A DNA stretch of 64,000 nucleotides from Saprospiraceae bacterium (GTDB lineage: Bacteria > Bacteroidota > Bacteroidia > Chitinophagales > Saprospiraceae), in assembly GCA_019638385.1 (NCBI GenBank), contig JAHBTW010000001.1, positions 186,001-250,000 of the forward strand, read 5' to 3'. Below, in pieces: positions 17,347 through 26,751 of this stretch. The notes beneath the pieces were generated by a model. The model saw nothing but the letters and a program-made list of their open reading frames with translations. It was not told the DNA's origin and did not search any database. How positions within the stretch are numbered: the stretch's first letter is position 1; each line of letters opens with the position of its first letter. The position numbers were made by a program, and so were the translations under genes.

Positions 17347-18897
17347 TCACCGCTGCACCACTAAGCGTGCCACCCTGCGCTCTGCGCCGGCCTGCACATA
17401 CAAGCTGTACCAGCCCGGAGGCAGCGTATTGATGCGCAGTTCGGTGCGCCCTGAAAAGAACGCCGCCGGAGCTTGCAGTACCTCCTTACCCATGCTGTTT
17501 CGTACCGTTATCATACCCGCACTCACGGGCGCGCCTTCCCACTCTACTGTAATAGCTATTCCGGCAGGGTTGGGATACAAATGCAGCCCGGCCTCTACGG
17601 GCGGCGGCGTAGCAGTGCCCGATATAGGCCCGCAAGATATTACCGGCTCGCCGATTGCGCCGAGGCGATAGTTGGGGAAAGTAGGAGCGCCGCCACCGCG
17701 CATCCCCCAAGGCAATTGTATATCGTTTTGCACCACCTCGCAGGCTAAGCCGGGCAGGTCCGGCTCCCGGATGACATGTATGGTGGTGCAACTGGAACAA
17801 AACATGTACAGCTTGCAGTCCGGGCCTAATTGCATCATATAAAAGTGTGTCGGTATCGGATCGGCATATCCGTCATACTCAGCTACCAATATCCGACTTG
17901 CTGCAACGTCTTGTGCCCAGAGGTCATACTGGTATAATACCCAATTATAGCAGGCGTACAAGAAACGCCCACTTGGAGAAAAGCCGGCGCCTGCCTGTGT
18001 TCCTGCATCCGGCTCAATGGGAAAAAAGCGGGGATTGCCGAACGTTCCGGAGGCCCGGTCAAAATCGTAGAGTTGCAGTCCCAGATCGTTGGTACAATGT
18101 GCAAAAAGTGTCCCATCGGGAGAGAAGGTGATTTGAGAAAAAAACACGCCCGTTCTATCCTGCCCAATGTATTGTTCTGTGACGGATACTATGCCTGTAT
18201 CTGTAAGCAGTACTTTGTGATAGCCGTTGCCATACAGGAATGGGCTGATGATCCACCAGTCGCTGCCGTTTGCATGCCTGACTGCGGTCAGGTTAGCGAT
18301 GGGTACCATTTCTAAACAATAATCAAACAGAGGGACGTTTTTTTCTATAACGGCGCCTAATCCCCCATTTTGCTGCATATCTATTTTGGTGAAATACAGA
18401 ACACAGCTTCTTGGAATGTTACTATTGGGTGGGAATTCCTTAGCGATGTGAAAGAGATAGTAATATCTATCGCTGCCGGGCATGGGAACCGCCATACAAC
18501 TTTGGGGGCCTGCTGAATAACCAGGACTTATCTGTGGATAAAAACAATCTTGTTGATGTACCGGTCCAGGATTAATATCATGCCCATTCTCCATTAGTTG
18601 GAACGAAGCATCATGTATTTCACAGCAATTGGTAAAAAAAATCAGTTCTCCATTGGTATTACTCATTTGCGCTACGCTGGTCCAAGCTGTAATTAAAACA
18701 TTATCAGGAGCGCTGATAGTAGGAGGAATGGTATTGAAATTTATCAGGGCTGCTTCTCCTAATCCGTTGTCTGGATAGTAATCTTCTATGAACAACCAGT
18801 TATAGTCATGCTTCTGGCCGATCAAATTGGCCGATATTATGAATAGCAAGGATAAAATAATAGCTATTAATTTCACTGCTGATTGGATTTTAGCCAT
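17347..18897 (-). CDS. T9SS cargo protein with beta-propeller-like body
   Basis: A 516-residue secreted protein. A signal peptide (from MAKIQSAVKLIAIILSLLF) is followed by a body with repeated propeller-like strands (ISPGYSAGPQSCMAVPMPGS, FSPDGTLFAHCTNDLGLQLYD, FSPSGRFLYACYN). The last ~80 residues are a type A T9SS sorting domain: LHLYPNPAGIAITVEW ... LPPGWYSLYVQAGAERRVAR. The start at 18897 is chosen because it begins the signal peptide. The C-terminus resembles that of the next gene upstream (ends ARLVVQR versus ARLVIQR). The family is often annotated as 'T9SS type A sorting domain-containing protein'; a specific role is unknown. Confidence 0.85.
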   Translation of the reverse strand: MAKIQSAVKLIAIILSLLFIISANLIGQKHDYNWLFIEDYYPDNGLGEAALINFNTIPPTISAPDNVLITAWTSVAQMSNTNGELIFFTNCCEIHDASFQLMENGHDINPGPVHQQDCFYPQISPGYSAGPQSCMAVPMPGSDRYYYLFHIAKEFPPNSNIPRSCVLYFTKIDMQQNGGLGAVIEKNVPLFDYCLEMVPIANLTAVRHANGSDWWIISPFLYGNGYHKVLLTDTGIVSVTEQYIGQDRTGVFFSQITFSPDGTLFAHCTNDLGLQLYDFDRASGTFGNPRFFPIEPDAGTQAGAGFSPSGRFLYACYNWVLYQYDLWAQDVAASRILVAEYDGYADPIPTHFYMMQLGPDCKLYMFCSSCTTIHVIREPDLPGLACEVVQNDIQLPWGMRGGGAPTFPNYRLGAIGEPVISCGPISGTATPPPVEAGLHLYPNPAGIAITVEWEGAPVSAGMITVRNSMGKEVLQAPAAFFSGRTELRINTLPPGWYSLYVQAGAERRVARLVVQR

Positions 18898-18966
18898 GAA
18901 AAAAGCGCTGCTGCCTGCACCAACATGTAGTATTCGTGCAAGCAGCAGCATAAAAGACTGAAAACG

Positions 18967-21900
18967 CTATCGCTGAATCACCAGACGCGCTATTTTTTTC
19001 TCTGCGCCGGCTCGCAGCTGTAAGGTATAGTATCCGTTGGGCAGTTGCTGCGTTTGTATTTCTCCCCTGCCGCCGTATAGGGGTATGCGGCCCTGCCATA
19101 CCAAGGCTCCGAGTGCGTTATACACTGCGGCTGCGGCCTCATCCGTTTCCATCCAGTCGGTCAGCACCGTCACCCTATCCTGTGCCGGGTTGGGGTATAG
19201 CGTCGCAAGCGGGGTAGCGCTGTCCGGATGCAACCTGAGTGGCGCCGGAGGAGGCACACACAGCGAATCATCTGCATATACATGGTGCGGGTCCACCGCC
19301 TGATAAAGGCTGCGCGCCAACAATACAGCCTCACCCCCTTTGAGCGGACATTGCTCTGCTACAGCAAGCAGGTCTTCGACTTGCTTTTCGGTCAGTATGG
19401 CTTCATCCACTACCTGATACAGAAATATTTTCATTACGGTCTTCAGGCCGCTCTCAATATCTGTATAGGGTTGAATGCTGTCAAGCCATTGTATAGCGGC
19501 CGTTGCAGCGTTTTTGCTGAGATCATTCAGGATGTAATGCAGAGAGTCTGTGAGCGCCCTCTGCTCGCGAATGTCTTGCAGCAAGAGTTGCCGTGCAGCC
19601 ACATAGTCGAGGCTGTCCTGTCCTTCGGAGTGAAAGGCTAAGCTGTCTAATACGGGTACCTGCTCCATGTCCGACATGCGCGACATCTCCTGCGCATGTA
19701 CGATGCTGTCTAATGCGACATCGGGTACGAGCGATGCTCTTATTTTTTGTTCGGCCACATAGAATTTGCCGATATTATTCAGTTCGGCATCCTGCACAAA
19801 GAGGTCAATCGGCGAGTTAGGCGTGAGTGAAATATTGAAATCCTTTATGCGGATATAGAGCTGCCGCTGGGCTTCCCACAACTGCTCATCGGGAAAATGG
19901 GCGAATGGCAGATCGCCCGTGGCAATGGCGATGTCGGTGGAATCCAGAGTCGTCAAATGCTCCATATATCCGATGCCGTCGGGGCAGATGTTTTCGGAGG
20001 GACAGGTGAAAGACAAAGCAGGGAGCGCTTGTACGCTGAACCAAGATGGTTCATTGACCTGAGTCGGTAAGAATTCCGAATTTTCAAAAGGGTCAGTTAT
20101 GAATCGAGAGTCGTGTATAATAAAGGGATCATCATTTGTATGCTCTGCCTGCCATCCTCCGGTGGGAGCGCCCTGAAGCCATCGGTTGCCGTGGTGTACC
20201 TGCACCCCGATCGCATCAGTAACCCGGAGACCGACGAAGTGCTCATTGAAAATATTTCCTTTGAGCTGAGTGTTGGCATCCGATCCATCCGCCAGCATAC
20301 CTATATCGCCGCCGTCCATTGTATTACAAGCTACGAGCGAGGAAGCATCCTGAACGAGATGCAGACCTCTGGTACGGGCATTGCCGGTTTCGCCGGTGAG
20401 GAGAAGGGCTTCATTGCAACTGATATTGCCCATGCGGGTAGCGGCAAATATACCGGAGTAGTTTTGCGCAGTAGCCAGAGTAGAGGAGGATTCAAACTGA
20501 ACGGTGTTTTCTGAAACATTGATGTCCCGTCCGCTAATGAGCGCAATACCGGCCGGAGCATATCCGGCCTGATGAGGTTTTTGGTAGATGTGATTGTTTT
20601 TCACCCGGTAAGCATCCAGGCCGGAGAGCATAAAAGGATGTTCGTAAAGGCTGATGCCCCGGCAATAGTAGCCGTCGGGCGAACTCTCGGGGTAGTACGG
20701 TGCGAGTTTATTCCTGTTGTTTATAACATTATCGGTTATGCGACAATGGCGCGGGGCATTCTGCCAGAGGATGATCCCTAAGCCGGTTTCATCCAGCCTG
20801 TTGGCTTCGATCTCAATACTTTTTGACAATTCAACTTTGTAGTTCCACCAGGAATCAATCATATAGTTGTCAAAAGATCGGAGGTCTGCCCGGCTGACTT
20901 CGATGGGTGTGCGGCACCGCTCGAAACTGGTGTAGATATCAGTACCGAGCCCGCGCTGTATCAAAGAGGCGGATCGTTGGGTAGAGCCTTCTACATAGAT
21001 ACCTCTTCCATACCCGCTACCCTCTGCTAAATCCATATCCAGAAAGCGTGAAAAATTGACAATGACATGGGAATTGTAGGCGAGAATGCCGTTTTCCATG
21101 CGACTGTAAACATTCCAACCCGCATTATACCCTGATAAATTCATGGTTACGTCATGTACTTGTACGCCGGCGAAACCGCGGGTGCAGGTACTGCAAGCAG
21201 AAGCTTTCAGTAAGGGAGCATCAAATGAGTTGCCGTGAAACGGAAAAAGGGCAGGGTCATCCAGCCCGGAGTTGTTGTCCGGTGGGATGTATAGCCCTAT
21301 ATGGCTGTTGGTGAATGAACTGCGGGTAATTTCGGCGCTGCTTCCCCGCTGCAAGAAAATGGCCTGAGTACCATCTGCAATATTAGCCTGGTTAAGAATA
21401 AGCGTTGCGCCGGTTTGTACCTCTATGGCATCCCAAAGGTCACTGCATCCAAACACACTTGCCTGCTGGTGAATTCTCAATGTTTGTCCATCGGGGACTA
21501 TGATCTTAGCTCCTGCTCCCATGCCGATACTCATAGCATGGCCCCAAACGGCATCTTCATCAATGATAAGTGCGCCAAAAATAAGTAAATTACCCTCACC
21601 CGGCTCGGTTGGTATAGTGATATCTGACCAATTTACGACAGTACTGGCGGGTACAAAATCACCCACAAATTGTGGGAACAAAAACCGACCCTCTAACAGG
21701 TCGGTACAAGATGTCGAAAAATCCAGAAAGGCCGTACAACCGATTTTATCGTCATTAACACCAACAAAATCTACTCTAACCCTAATGGAATAAACTCGGG
21801 AAGTAGCGCCTTCATCCTCATAATACGGCAAATCAATACTCGAAATCCGGTATATATTTTGACCGAAAGAATTTTGACCAAAAGGCCCGGAAAAATCAAG

Positions 21901-22086
21901 CGTATTCAGTACAGTAAATCCCGGATCAAGATACAATTCTAAAGTTGTATTCGACTGTGCGTCGCTTAATCCCACCACCACGTTAATGATGACTTCGGTA
22001 CAGTTGATTAAAGGCCCACTTGAATGGTCGTACAGGATTTCCAAATAATCGGGACAACCTGTCTGTGCCTTAGCGGAAGGTAGCAT
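18967..22086 (-). CDS. Large T9SS cargo protein with right-handed beta-helix, out of frame with its signal peptide
   Basis: A 1039-residue reading frame from the ATG at 22086. The middle (about residues 160-640) is a parallel beta-helix: IFLQRGSSAEITRSSFTNSH, RITDNVINNRN, ISLYEHPF, RVKNNHIYQKP. A long helical stretch follows (AEQKIRASLVPD ... LLLQDIREQ). The C-terminus is a T9SS sorting domain (TLYPNPAQDRVTVLTDW ... LPNGYYTLQLRAGAEKK). From 22086 the protein starts MLPSAKAQTG, which is only the end of a signal peptide (cleavage after AKA). The true start is probably ATG at 22192, which gives MRYFSSPTARLGRSS and then repeated FFLS. That frame is one base off at the present (GAAA)15 length. With 14 or 17 units the full secreted protein (about 1074 residues with 14) would be made. 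Confidence 0.85.
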   Translation of the reverse strand: MLPSAKAQTGCPDYLEILYDHSSGPLINCTEVIINVVVGLSDAQSNTTLELYLDPGFTVLNTLDFSGPFGQNSFGQNIYRISSIDLPYYEDEGATSRVYSIRVRVDFVGVNDDKIGCTAFLDFSTSCTDLLEGRFLFPQFVGDFVPASTVVNWSDITIPTEPGEGNLLIFGALIIDEDAVWGHAMSIGMGAGAKIIVPDGQTLRIHQQASVFGCSDLWDAIEVQTGATLILNQANIADGTQAIFLQRGSSAEITRSSFTNSHIGLYIPPDNNSGLDDPALFPFHGNSFDAPLLKASACSTCTRGFAGVQVHDVTMNLSGYNAGWNVYSRMENGILAYNSHVIVNFSRFLDMDLAEGSGYGRGIYVEGSTQRSASLIQRGLGTDIYTSFERCRTPIEVSRADLRSFDNYMIDSWWNYKVELSKSIEIEANRLDETGLGIILWQNAPRHCRITDNVINNRNKLAPYYPESSPDGYYCRGISLYEHPFMLSGLDAYRVKNNHIYQKPHQAGYAPAGIALISGRDINVSENTVQFESSSTLATAQNYSGIFAATRMGNISCNEALLLTGETGNARTRGLHLVQDASSLVACNTMDGGDIGMLADGSDANTQLKGNIFNEHFVGLRVTDAIGVQVHHGNRWLQGAPTGGWQAEHTNDDPFIIHDSRFITDPFENSEFLPTQVNEPSWFSVQALPALSFTCPSENICPDGIGYMEHLTTLDSTDIAIATGDLPFAHFPDEQLWEAQRQLYIRIKDFNISLTPNSPIDLFVQDAELNNIGKFYVAEQKIRASLVPDVALDSIVHAQEMSRMSDMEQVPVLDSLAFHSEGQDSLDYVAARQLLLQDIREQRALTDSLHYILNDLSKNAATAAIQWLDSIQPYTDIESGLKTVMKIFLYQVVDEAILTEKQVEDLLAVAEQCPLKGGEAVLLARSLYQAVDPHHVYADDSLCVPPPAPLRLHPDSATPLATLYPNPAQDRVTVLTDWMETDEAAAAVYNALGALVWQGRIPLYGGRGEIQTQQLPNGYYTLQLRAGAEKKIARLVIQR

Positions 22087-22087
22087 C

Positions 22088-22150
<63 letters not shown>

Positions 22151-22243
22151 CGAGCGGCCCAGTCGGGCTGTGGGTGAAGAAAAATACCTCATAATGATAG
22201 GATTTAAAGGGTTAAGAAATAGAATAAATTATTAACTCCTTTG

Positions 22244-22273
22244 CAAATATATAGATATCAAGGTAAAATCAAA
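22244..22273 (-). promoter_or_regulatory. Bacteroidota-type promoter of the beta-helix cargo gene
   Basis: On the minus strand TTTG (22273-22270), an 18-base spacer and TATATTTG (22251-22244) match the -33/-7 consensus. Transcription would start about 45 bases before the ATG at 22192, which supports 22192 as the real start of the gene. Confidence 0.7.
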
Positions 22274-22351
22274 ATGTCGTTTGTAAATTTCATCATAACT
22301 TAACATTAAAAGTCTCAGCCACTTCCTGCCGGTAATTCGCTCATGCCGGCC

Positions 22352-23275
22352 TTAGTCCAGCTTAGCATCGAAATGCACCAAACGCACAAACTGCCCCACG
22401 CGCTCCCGGATTTCCGTTTGAGTAAGGTTTTTGAGGCGTTCAATGCTGAATTTTTCCACACAAAAAGACGCCATCGCCGAGCCGTATATCACGGCGCGTT
22501 TCATGTTGTCAAAAGAACAATCGCCTGTTTGGGCTAAGTAGCCCATGAAACCGCCGGCAAAGGTGTCGCCTGCGCCGGTCGGGTCAGTGACTTCGGCCAA
22601 GGGAAGCGCCGGAGCGAAGAACAGGTTGTCGCCTTCAAAGAGCAGGGCGCCGTGTTCGCCTTTTTTAATGACGAGAAAGCGCGGCCCCATTTCGTGTATG
22701 ACTTTGGCGGCTTTTACCAAAGAATGCTCGCCGGAGAGTTGGCGGGCTTCTTCGTCGTTGATGGCGAGGACATCCACTCGTTTGAGCACGTCGCGCAGAC
22801 CGTCCATGGCAGTGTTCATCCAAAAATTCATCGTGTCCAAAGCGACCACCTTGGGGCGTTGCTCCATTTGATCGAGTACGCGCATTTGCACGGCGGGAGT
22901 GAGGTTGCCGAGCATGAGGAAGGGCGTTTGGCGAAAGTGTTCGGGGAGCACCGGGTCAAAATCGGCCAATACGTTGAGTTGGGTGTCTAAGGTGTCGCGG
23001 TCGTTCATGTTGTTGTGGTACCGACCGGCCCAAAAGAAAGATTTTTCGCCTTGACGTATTTGCAGTCCGGCCAGATCCACTCCCCGGCTGCTAAGGTGGT
23101 CGAGTTCCGCTTGCGGGAAATCATCGCCGATGACCGACACCAGGCGGATGTCTTTGCAGAAGTAAGACGCTGATAACGAGATGTAAGTAGCGGCTCCGCC
23201 GATGGCGTTGCGGGCTTCCCCGAAGGGTGTTTGTATGTCGTCGAAGGCAACGGTGCCGACCGTGAGTAAGCTCAT
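22352..23275 (-). CDS. PfkB-family carbohydrate/nucleoside kinase
   Basis: A 307-residue cytosolic kinase of the ribokinase fold. The C-terminal signature DPTGAGDTFAGGFMGYLA contains the catalytic Asp (GAGD). The N-terminal part VGTVAFDDIQTPFG and GGAATYISLSASYF is typical of the group. FWAGRYHNNMND suggests the sugar-kinase branch common in Bacteroidota, whose substrate (adenosine, ribose or another sugar) cannot be read from sequence. It is divergent from tRNA-Asn. Confidence 0.9.
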   Translation of the reverse strand: MSLLTVGTVAFDDIQTPFGEARNAIGGAATYISLSASYFCKDIRLVSVIGDDFPQAELDHLSSRGVDLAGLQIRQGEKSFFWAGRYHNNMNDRDTLDTQLNVLADFDPVLPEHFRQTPFLMLGNLTPAVQMRVLDQMEQRPKVVALDTMNFWMNTAMDGLRDVLKRVDVLAINDEEARQLSGEHSLVKAAKVIHEMGPRFLVIKKGEHGALLFEGDNLFFAPALPLAEVTDPTGAGDTFAGGFMGYLAQTGDCSFDNMKRAVIYGSAMASFCVEKFSIERLKNLTQTEIRERVGQFVRLVHFDAKLD

Positions 23276-23332
23276 TGGAAAGAAATTAATTATTTTTTCG
23301 GGGCAAAGATTGCATTTTTATACGGTTCGACA

Positions 23333-23340
23333 TACCTTTG
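23333..23340 (+). promoter_or_regulatory. Putative -7 promoter element of tRNA-Asn
   Basis: TACCTTTG fits TAnnTTTG and lies 29 bases before the tRNA. A perfect TTTG -33 box is not seen. Confidence 0.45.
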
Positions 23341-23369
23341 CGTCGCTCTTTTAAAAAGGGGGTCAAAAA

Positions 23370-23443
23370 GCCTCAGTAGCTCAGTCGGTTAGAGCGGCGG
23401 ACTGTTAATCCGTAGGTCCAAGGTTCAAGTCCTTGCTGAGGCG
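23370..23443 (+). tRNA. tRNA-Asn (GTT)
   Basis: The acceptor stem GCCTCAG pairs with CTGAGGC. The D-arm carries AGCTCAGTCGGTTAGAGC. The anticodon stem CGGA/TCCG encloses a loop with GTT, the T-arm CAAGG/CCTTG encloses TTCAAGT, and the discriminator is G. CCA is not encoded. Confidence 0.95.
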
Positions 23444-23444
23444 C

Positions 23445-23473
23445 AAAAGCTCTGCGAAAGCAGGGCTTTTTTT
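23445..23473 (+). terminator. Rho-independent terminator after tRNA-Asn
   Basis: AGCTCTGC and GCAGGGCT form an 8-bp stem (one G-T pair) with a GAAA loop, followed by a run of T. Confidence 0.8.
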
Positions 23474-23583
23474 GTTTGACAGGCAGGGGGCCGCAGCCTC
23501 GGTTTTCCATTTAGCCTCCCGCTCTTATACATTGTCAAAAAAAATATAACCCCAAAAAAAGCGCAGCTTCGATATTTTGACAT

Positions 23584-23591
23584 TATGTTTG
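23584..23591 (+). promoter_or_regulatory. Putative -7 promoter element of the metzincin gene
   Basis: TATGTTTG fits TAnnTTTG. It lies 33 bases before the ATG at 23625, which suits a short leader and supports that ATG as the start of the following surface-protein gene. No good TTTG -33 box is present. Confidence 0.4.
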
Positions 23592-23642
23592 CATATCAAA
23601 AATTACCCACCAAGCCTTGTTGATATGAAAAATAAAATTCTG

Positions 23643-23651
23643 CCCCCCCCC
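23643..23651. repeat. C9 homopolymer tract near the 5' end of the metzincin gene
   Basis: Nine consecutive C directly follow ATG-AAA-AAT-AAA-ATT-CTG (start 23625). At this length the ATG frame reads MKNKILPPPIQEGR and stops. With ten (or seven) C it would enter the long frame of the surface protein. The long frame itself has no ATG before the signal peptide. Confidence 0.8.
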
Positions 23652-23686
23652 ATTCAAGAGGGAAGATAAATTTTGCAGACTTCCGG

Positions 23687-26600
23687 TTGTTGTCTCTTCT
23701 TTTCAACGCATTGCCGGCCGTTTCTTTTTATGCAATTAAGCGCTTTGCCGCAGCAGGCTGCACTCCCTTGCAGCGGTTACTGTGGATATTGCCGGCGGGG
23801 ATGCTGTGTGTATCTTCGTTGTGCGCGCAAGGTTGGGAAACAGTACACAGTATTACCTTTCCGACAAACAATTGGCAAAGCGTACCCTCGGTAAGCAACC
23901 ACCTTGGATTTTTGCTCGGCGGCAATGGCGCTACCGGTGCGCCCACTGACTGGTGCGCCCGAAGTTCGCTCTTCGCACCCGGCACTTATCTTGCCATACT
24001 ACAGGAATTGAGCGATGCCTATGAGTATCGAATTAGCTGGAATGTGAAAAGCGCTGCGGCAGGCAAGGTCATGCAGTTGCGCTACCACACCACAGCGGGA
24101 GCAAGCGGTACTGACATCGGCGAGCCTTACCCTCTGCCTCAAATTTCAGCTACCTCGCCCGGACAGGAGTATGTCGGCGAAGCCTTTGGCGGGCTGTCCG
24201 GGATGTATCACCTCATCCTGACACCTGCCGCAGGCAGCAGCAGTGCATCGGCTCTCGTCTTTTTTGACAATTTCCGGCTCGAACGTCGTCTCCTGCCTGA
24301 CCCGCCGACAAGTTTAAGTTTTGTCACCACCGTTTTGACCGTGGACGAAGGCGCCTCCACACAGGTATGCCTGCATATAGAGCACCCTTCACCCACCGTC
24401 GCCACTACTGCCGAGGTAGCCGTAGAGGGCGCTGCCTCGCCTCATTTTACGGGATTTCAACCGCAAGCGCTCACGTTCCTCGCCGGTAGCAGTGCCCAGC
24501 AGTGCTTCACCCTGAGCACCGCCCCCGCCAACGGCTTGGCCGACGCCAACCATACCTATACCTTCAGGATTCAAAATGTAACCGGTGGCAACAACGCAGA
24601 GGCCGGGGCTGCGGCTGCGCTTACCGTTATGGTAGCGGATGATACGGAAACGCCGACGGACTGCCCCTGGGCAGGGCCGGACAGGGAGATATGCCGGGGG
24701 GATACTATCACCATCGGCTGTGTTCTGCCCGACTCATTAAGCGGATTATGCTTTTACTGGTGGCCGCAGGAAAATATGGAGCAGCCATCTTCTGCCCAAA
24801 CTATAGTCTGGCCGGACGAGAGCATACAGTATGTCGTCTATGTTACCGACGATCAGGGGCAATTACACGGCATTGATACGGTAACCATCACTGTACTTCA
24901 ACCGGGAACACTTCGCATCAGTCCCAATCCTTCGTATCTGTGTAACGGTGCGCCGGATACGCTTCGGACTGCGGGTGATTTTGCCACTTATTTGTGGTCG
25001 AGCGGACAAACGAGTGCGGAAATTGTTGTATCAACACCCGGAATGTATCAGGTTACAGCTACCTCTGCCGAAGGTTGTGAAGTAGTGGATTCTGTTGTTG
25101 TTCAGGTATTTGATTTTCAAGTACAGTTAGCTCCTCAAAACCCCGTGTTTTGCCAAGACTCTATTACGTTTACTGCTACTTCCAACGCTCACACGATGGG
25201 TTGGTATGTGGAAGGAGACCTGATGACCTACAGCAACGAATTTGTAATGCATTGGATAGCGCCGGTAGAAGCAGTATTTTATGGCCCCGGAGGTTGCAGG
25301 GAGGTACGGCACATCGAGTTTTCGCGCGCTATACCGGATGTAGTAGTGTTTCCGGTGCAGCCAGTCATCTGTTTTGACGATACTCTAACCCTTAGCGCTG
25401 CACCCGGATTTGTCTCTTATCGCTGGTATGATTACGAGGGAGGTCCCCTGTTGTCGAATACCCCCAATTTGCAGGTCACTCAGCCGAATATTTTCTATAT
25501 TGAGGTAACGGATGCCAATGGATGTACGTTTGGAAAAGATGTGGATATCAATTATGCACCTGCAATTGACGCTCAAATCAGTGCCGAGGTAAGGTCTATC
25601 TGCTATCAATTACCGGGAATCGCTCCTCCTGTGAATGTAAATAGAGCCAAAGATATGCAGCAGTGCGCTACAGCAGCAAGCCTTGATGCCGGAGAGGGTT
25701 TTTCGATGTACCTATGGAACACCGGGGCTACTCTCCGTACCATACAGGTGGTGGAACCAGGCGAATATTCCGTAACCGTTACGGATGCTTCGGGCTGTAC
25801 CTTTTCGCCGTCGCCCATACAGATTGATCCCTGTATGGATCCTCCATTCAGATTCACTCCGGGAATAGCTCCTGTTATCAGTTGCGTTACTCCTGCAAAG
25901 ATTTCGCCGGGAGCAGGATATGCACAATATCTTTGGTCGGACGGTTCCATCTTGGACACCCTTACCACCACACTGCCTGGGCTGTACAGCGTGACGGTTA
26001 CAGATTTTAGCGGCTGTCAGGCGACCCAACAATACCGACTGGATATAGCCGACGCCAATGCAATCGTTGATTTGGAAATATACAAACCCGCAGTGTTAAC
26101 CGGCAACACCACTACCCTGGTAACAGATGAGGACGCCACAGGGGCTATGACTTTCGTAAATGACGACAACGATGATGGCGATAAACTTTTTGATATGGAC
26201 GATAAAGATGTCGCCAACGGAGACAATGAATTGGTAAGAATCCGTCTGAAGCTCAACCCTGCCGGCATGAGTACGCGCACAGTGACCCTGAATGCTGCAG
26301 CCGGTGGCCACTTTGTGAAAATTTGGCGCTCCGACACCAAAAAAGCAGGGGAATACAACATGGGTACCCCGCTTGAACTGACCCAACAAGATGGAAATTT
26401 TTATGTGCTTGACCTGTGGGTGGAAGGCATAGCTGCTCATACCCGGCAGCGCGAAACCATACTGGTGCTGGAATGTGCCGGCCCCCAGGCATCCCAATGC
26501 CTGCTAAGCGACTCCGTTTCGCTCACCATTGTGGGATTGAAAGAACTGGCATGGAAAGGCCGACTCAACGGATTTGACGGGGGCGCCAATCAAAGTAATA

Positions 26601-26737
26601 CACTTGATACGGCTGATCCCAATTTTCCCGGAAATCTGAGGAATCGAGATAATTCCCCGCTGCTCAGTTATCGGGTTTTCCCGGATATGAGAATCATTAA
26701 CGGCATTGCTTATCCTCCTGTACTCACACCCCACTAA
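23687..26737 (+). CDS. N-terminal two-thirds of a large surface protein (Calx-beta and Ig-like repeats)
   Basis: A 1016-residue stretch that reads into the protease part after a single frameshift. 23687 is a TTG, the only candidate near the frame start. A more natural start is ATG 23625 (MKNKIL), which is out of frame by one C in the C9 tract. The hydrophobic segment LLWILPAGMLCVSSLCAQ gives the signal peptidase site. It is followed by a carbohydrate-binding-like beta domain (about 50-205), a Calx-beta-like domain (about 215-315), WAGPDREICRGDTI (about 328), then repeated Ig/PKD-like modules (YLWSSGQTSAEIVVSTPGMY, YLWNTGATLRTIQVVEPGEY, YLWSDGSILDTLTTTLPGLY). Then comes a module beginning ANAIVDLEIYKPAVLTGNT. 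The frame ends with PPVLTPH, but one extra C in the C4 at 26729-26732 would continue it into the next frame without a break. Confidence 0.8.
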   Translation: MLSLLFNALPAVSFYAIKRFAAAGCTPLQRLLWILPAGMLCVSSLCAQGWETVHSITFPTNNWQSVPSVSNHLGFLLGGNGATGAPTDWCARSSLFAPGTYLAILQELSDAYEYRISWNVKSAAAGKVMQLRYHTTAGASGTDIGEPYPLPQISATSPGQEYVGEAFGGLSGMYHLILTPAAGSSSASALVFFDNFRLERRLLPDPPTSLSFVTTVLTVDEGASTQVCLHIEHPSPTVATTAEVAVEGAASPHFTGFQPQALTFLAGSSAQQCFTLSTAPANGLADANHTYTFRIQNVTGGNNAEAGAAAALTVMVADDTETPTDCPWAGPDREICRGDTITIGCVLPDSLSGLCFYWWPQENMEQPSSAQTIVWPDESIQYVVYVTDDQGQLHGIDTVTITVLQPGTLRISPNPSYLCNGAPDTLRTAGDFATYLWSSGQTSAEIVVSTPGMYQVTATSAEGCEVVDSVVVQVFDFQVQLAPQNPVFCQDSITFTATSNAHTMGWYVEGDLMTYSNEFVMHWIAPVEAVFYGPGGCREVRHIEFSRAIPDVVVFPVQPVICFDDTLTLSAAPGFVSYRWYDYEGGPLLSNTPNLQVTQPNIFYIEVTDANGCTFGKDVDINYAPAIDAQISAEVRSICYQLPGIAPPVNVNRAKDMQQCATAASLDAGEGFSMYLWNTGATLRTIQVVEPGEYSVTVTDASGCTFSPSPIQIDPCMDPPFRFTPGIAPVISCVTPAKISPGAGYAQYLWSDGSILDTLTTTLPGLYSVTVTDFSGCQATQQYRLDIADANAIVDLEIYKPAVLTGNTTTLVTDEDATGAMTFVNDDNDDGDKLFDMDDKDVANGDNELVRIRLKLNPAGMSTRTVTLNAAAGGHFVKIWRSDTKKAGEYNMGTPLELTQQDGNFYVLDLWVEGIAAHTRQRETILVLECAGPQASQCLLSDSVSLTIVGLKELAWKGRLNGFDGGANQSNTLDTADPNFPGNLRNRDNSPLLSYRVFPDMRIINGIAYPPVLTPH

Positions 26738-26751
26738 GAGACACAGCGGAG

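Noticed and set aside
22084..22086. ATG at 22086 as the true start of the beta-helix protein
   Set aside because: It would leave only the last few residues of a signal peptide, although the protein has a T9SS sorting domain and must pass the inner membrane; the promoter position also points to 22192.
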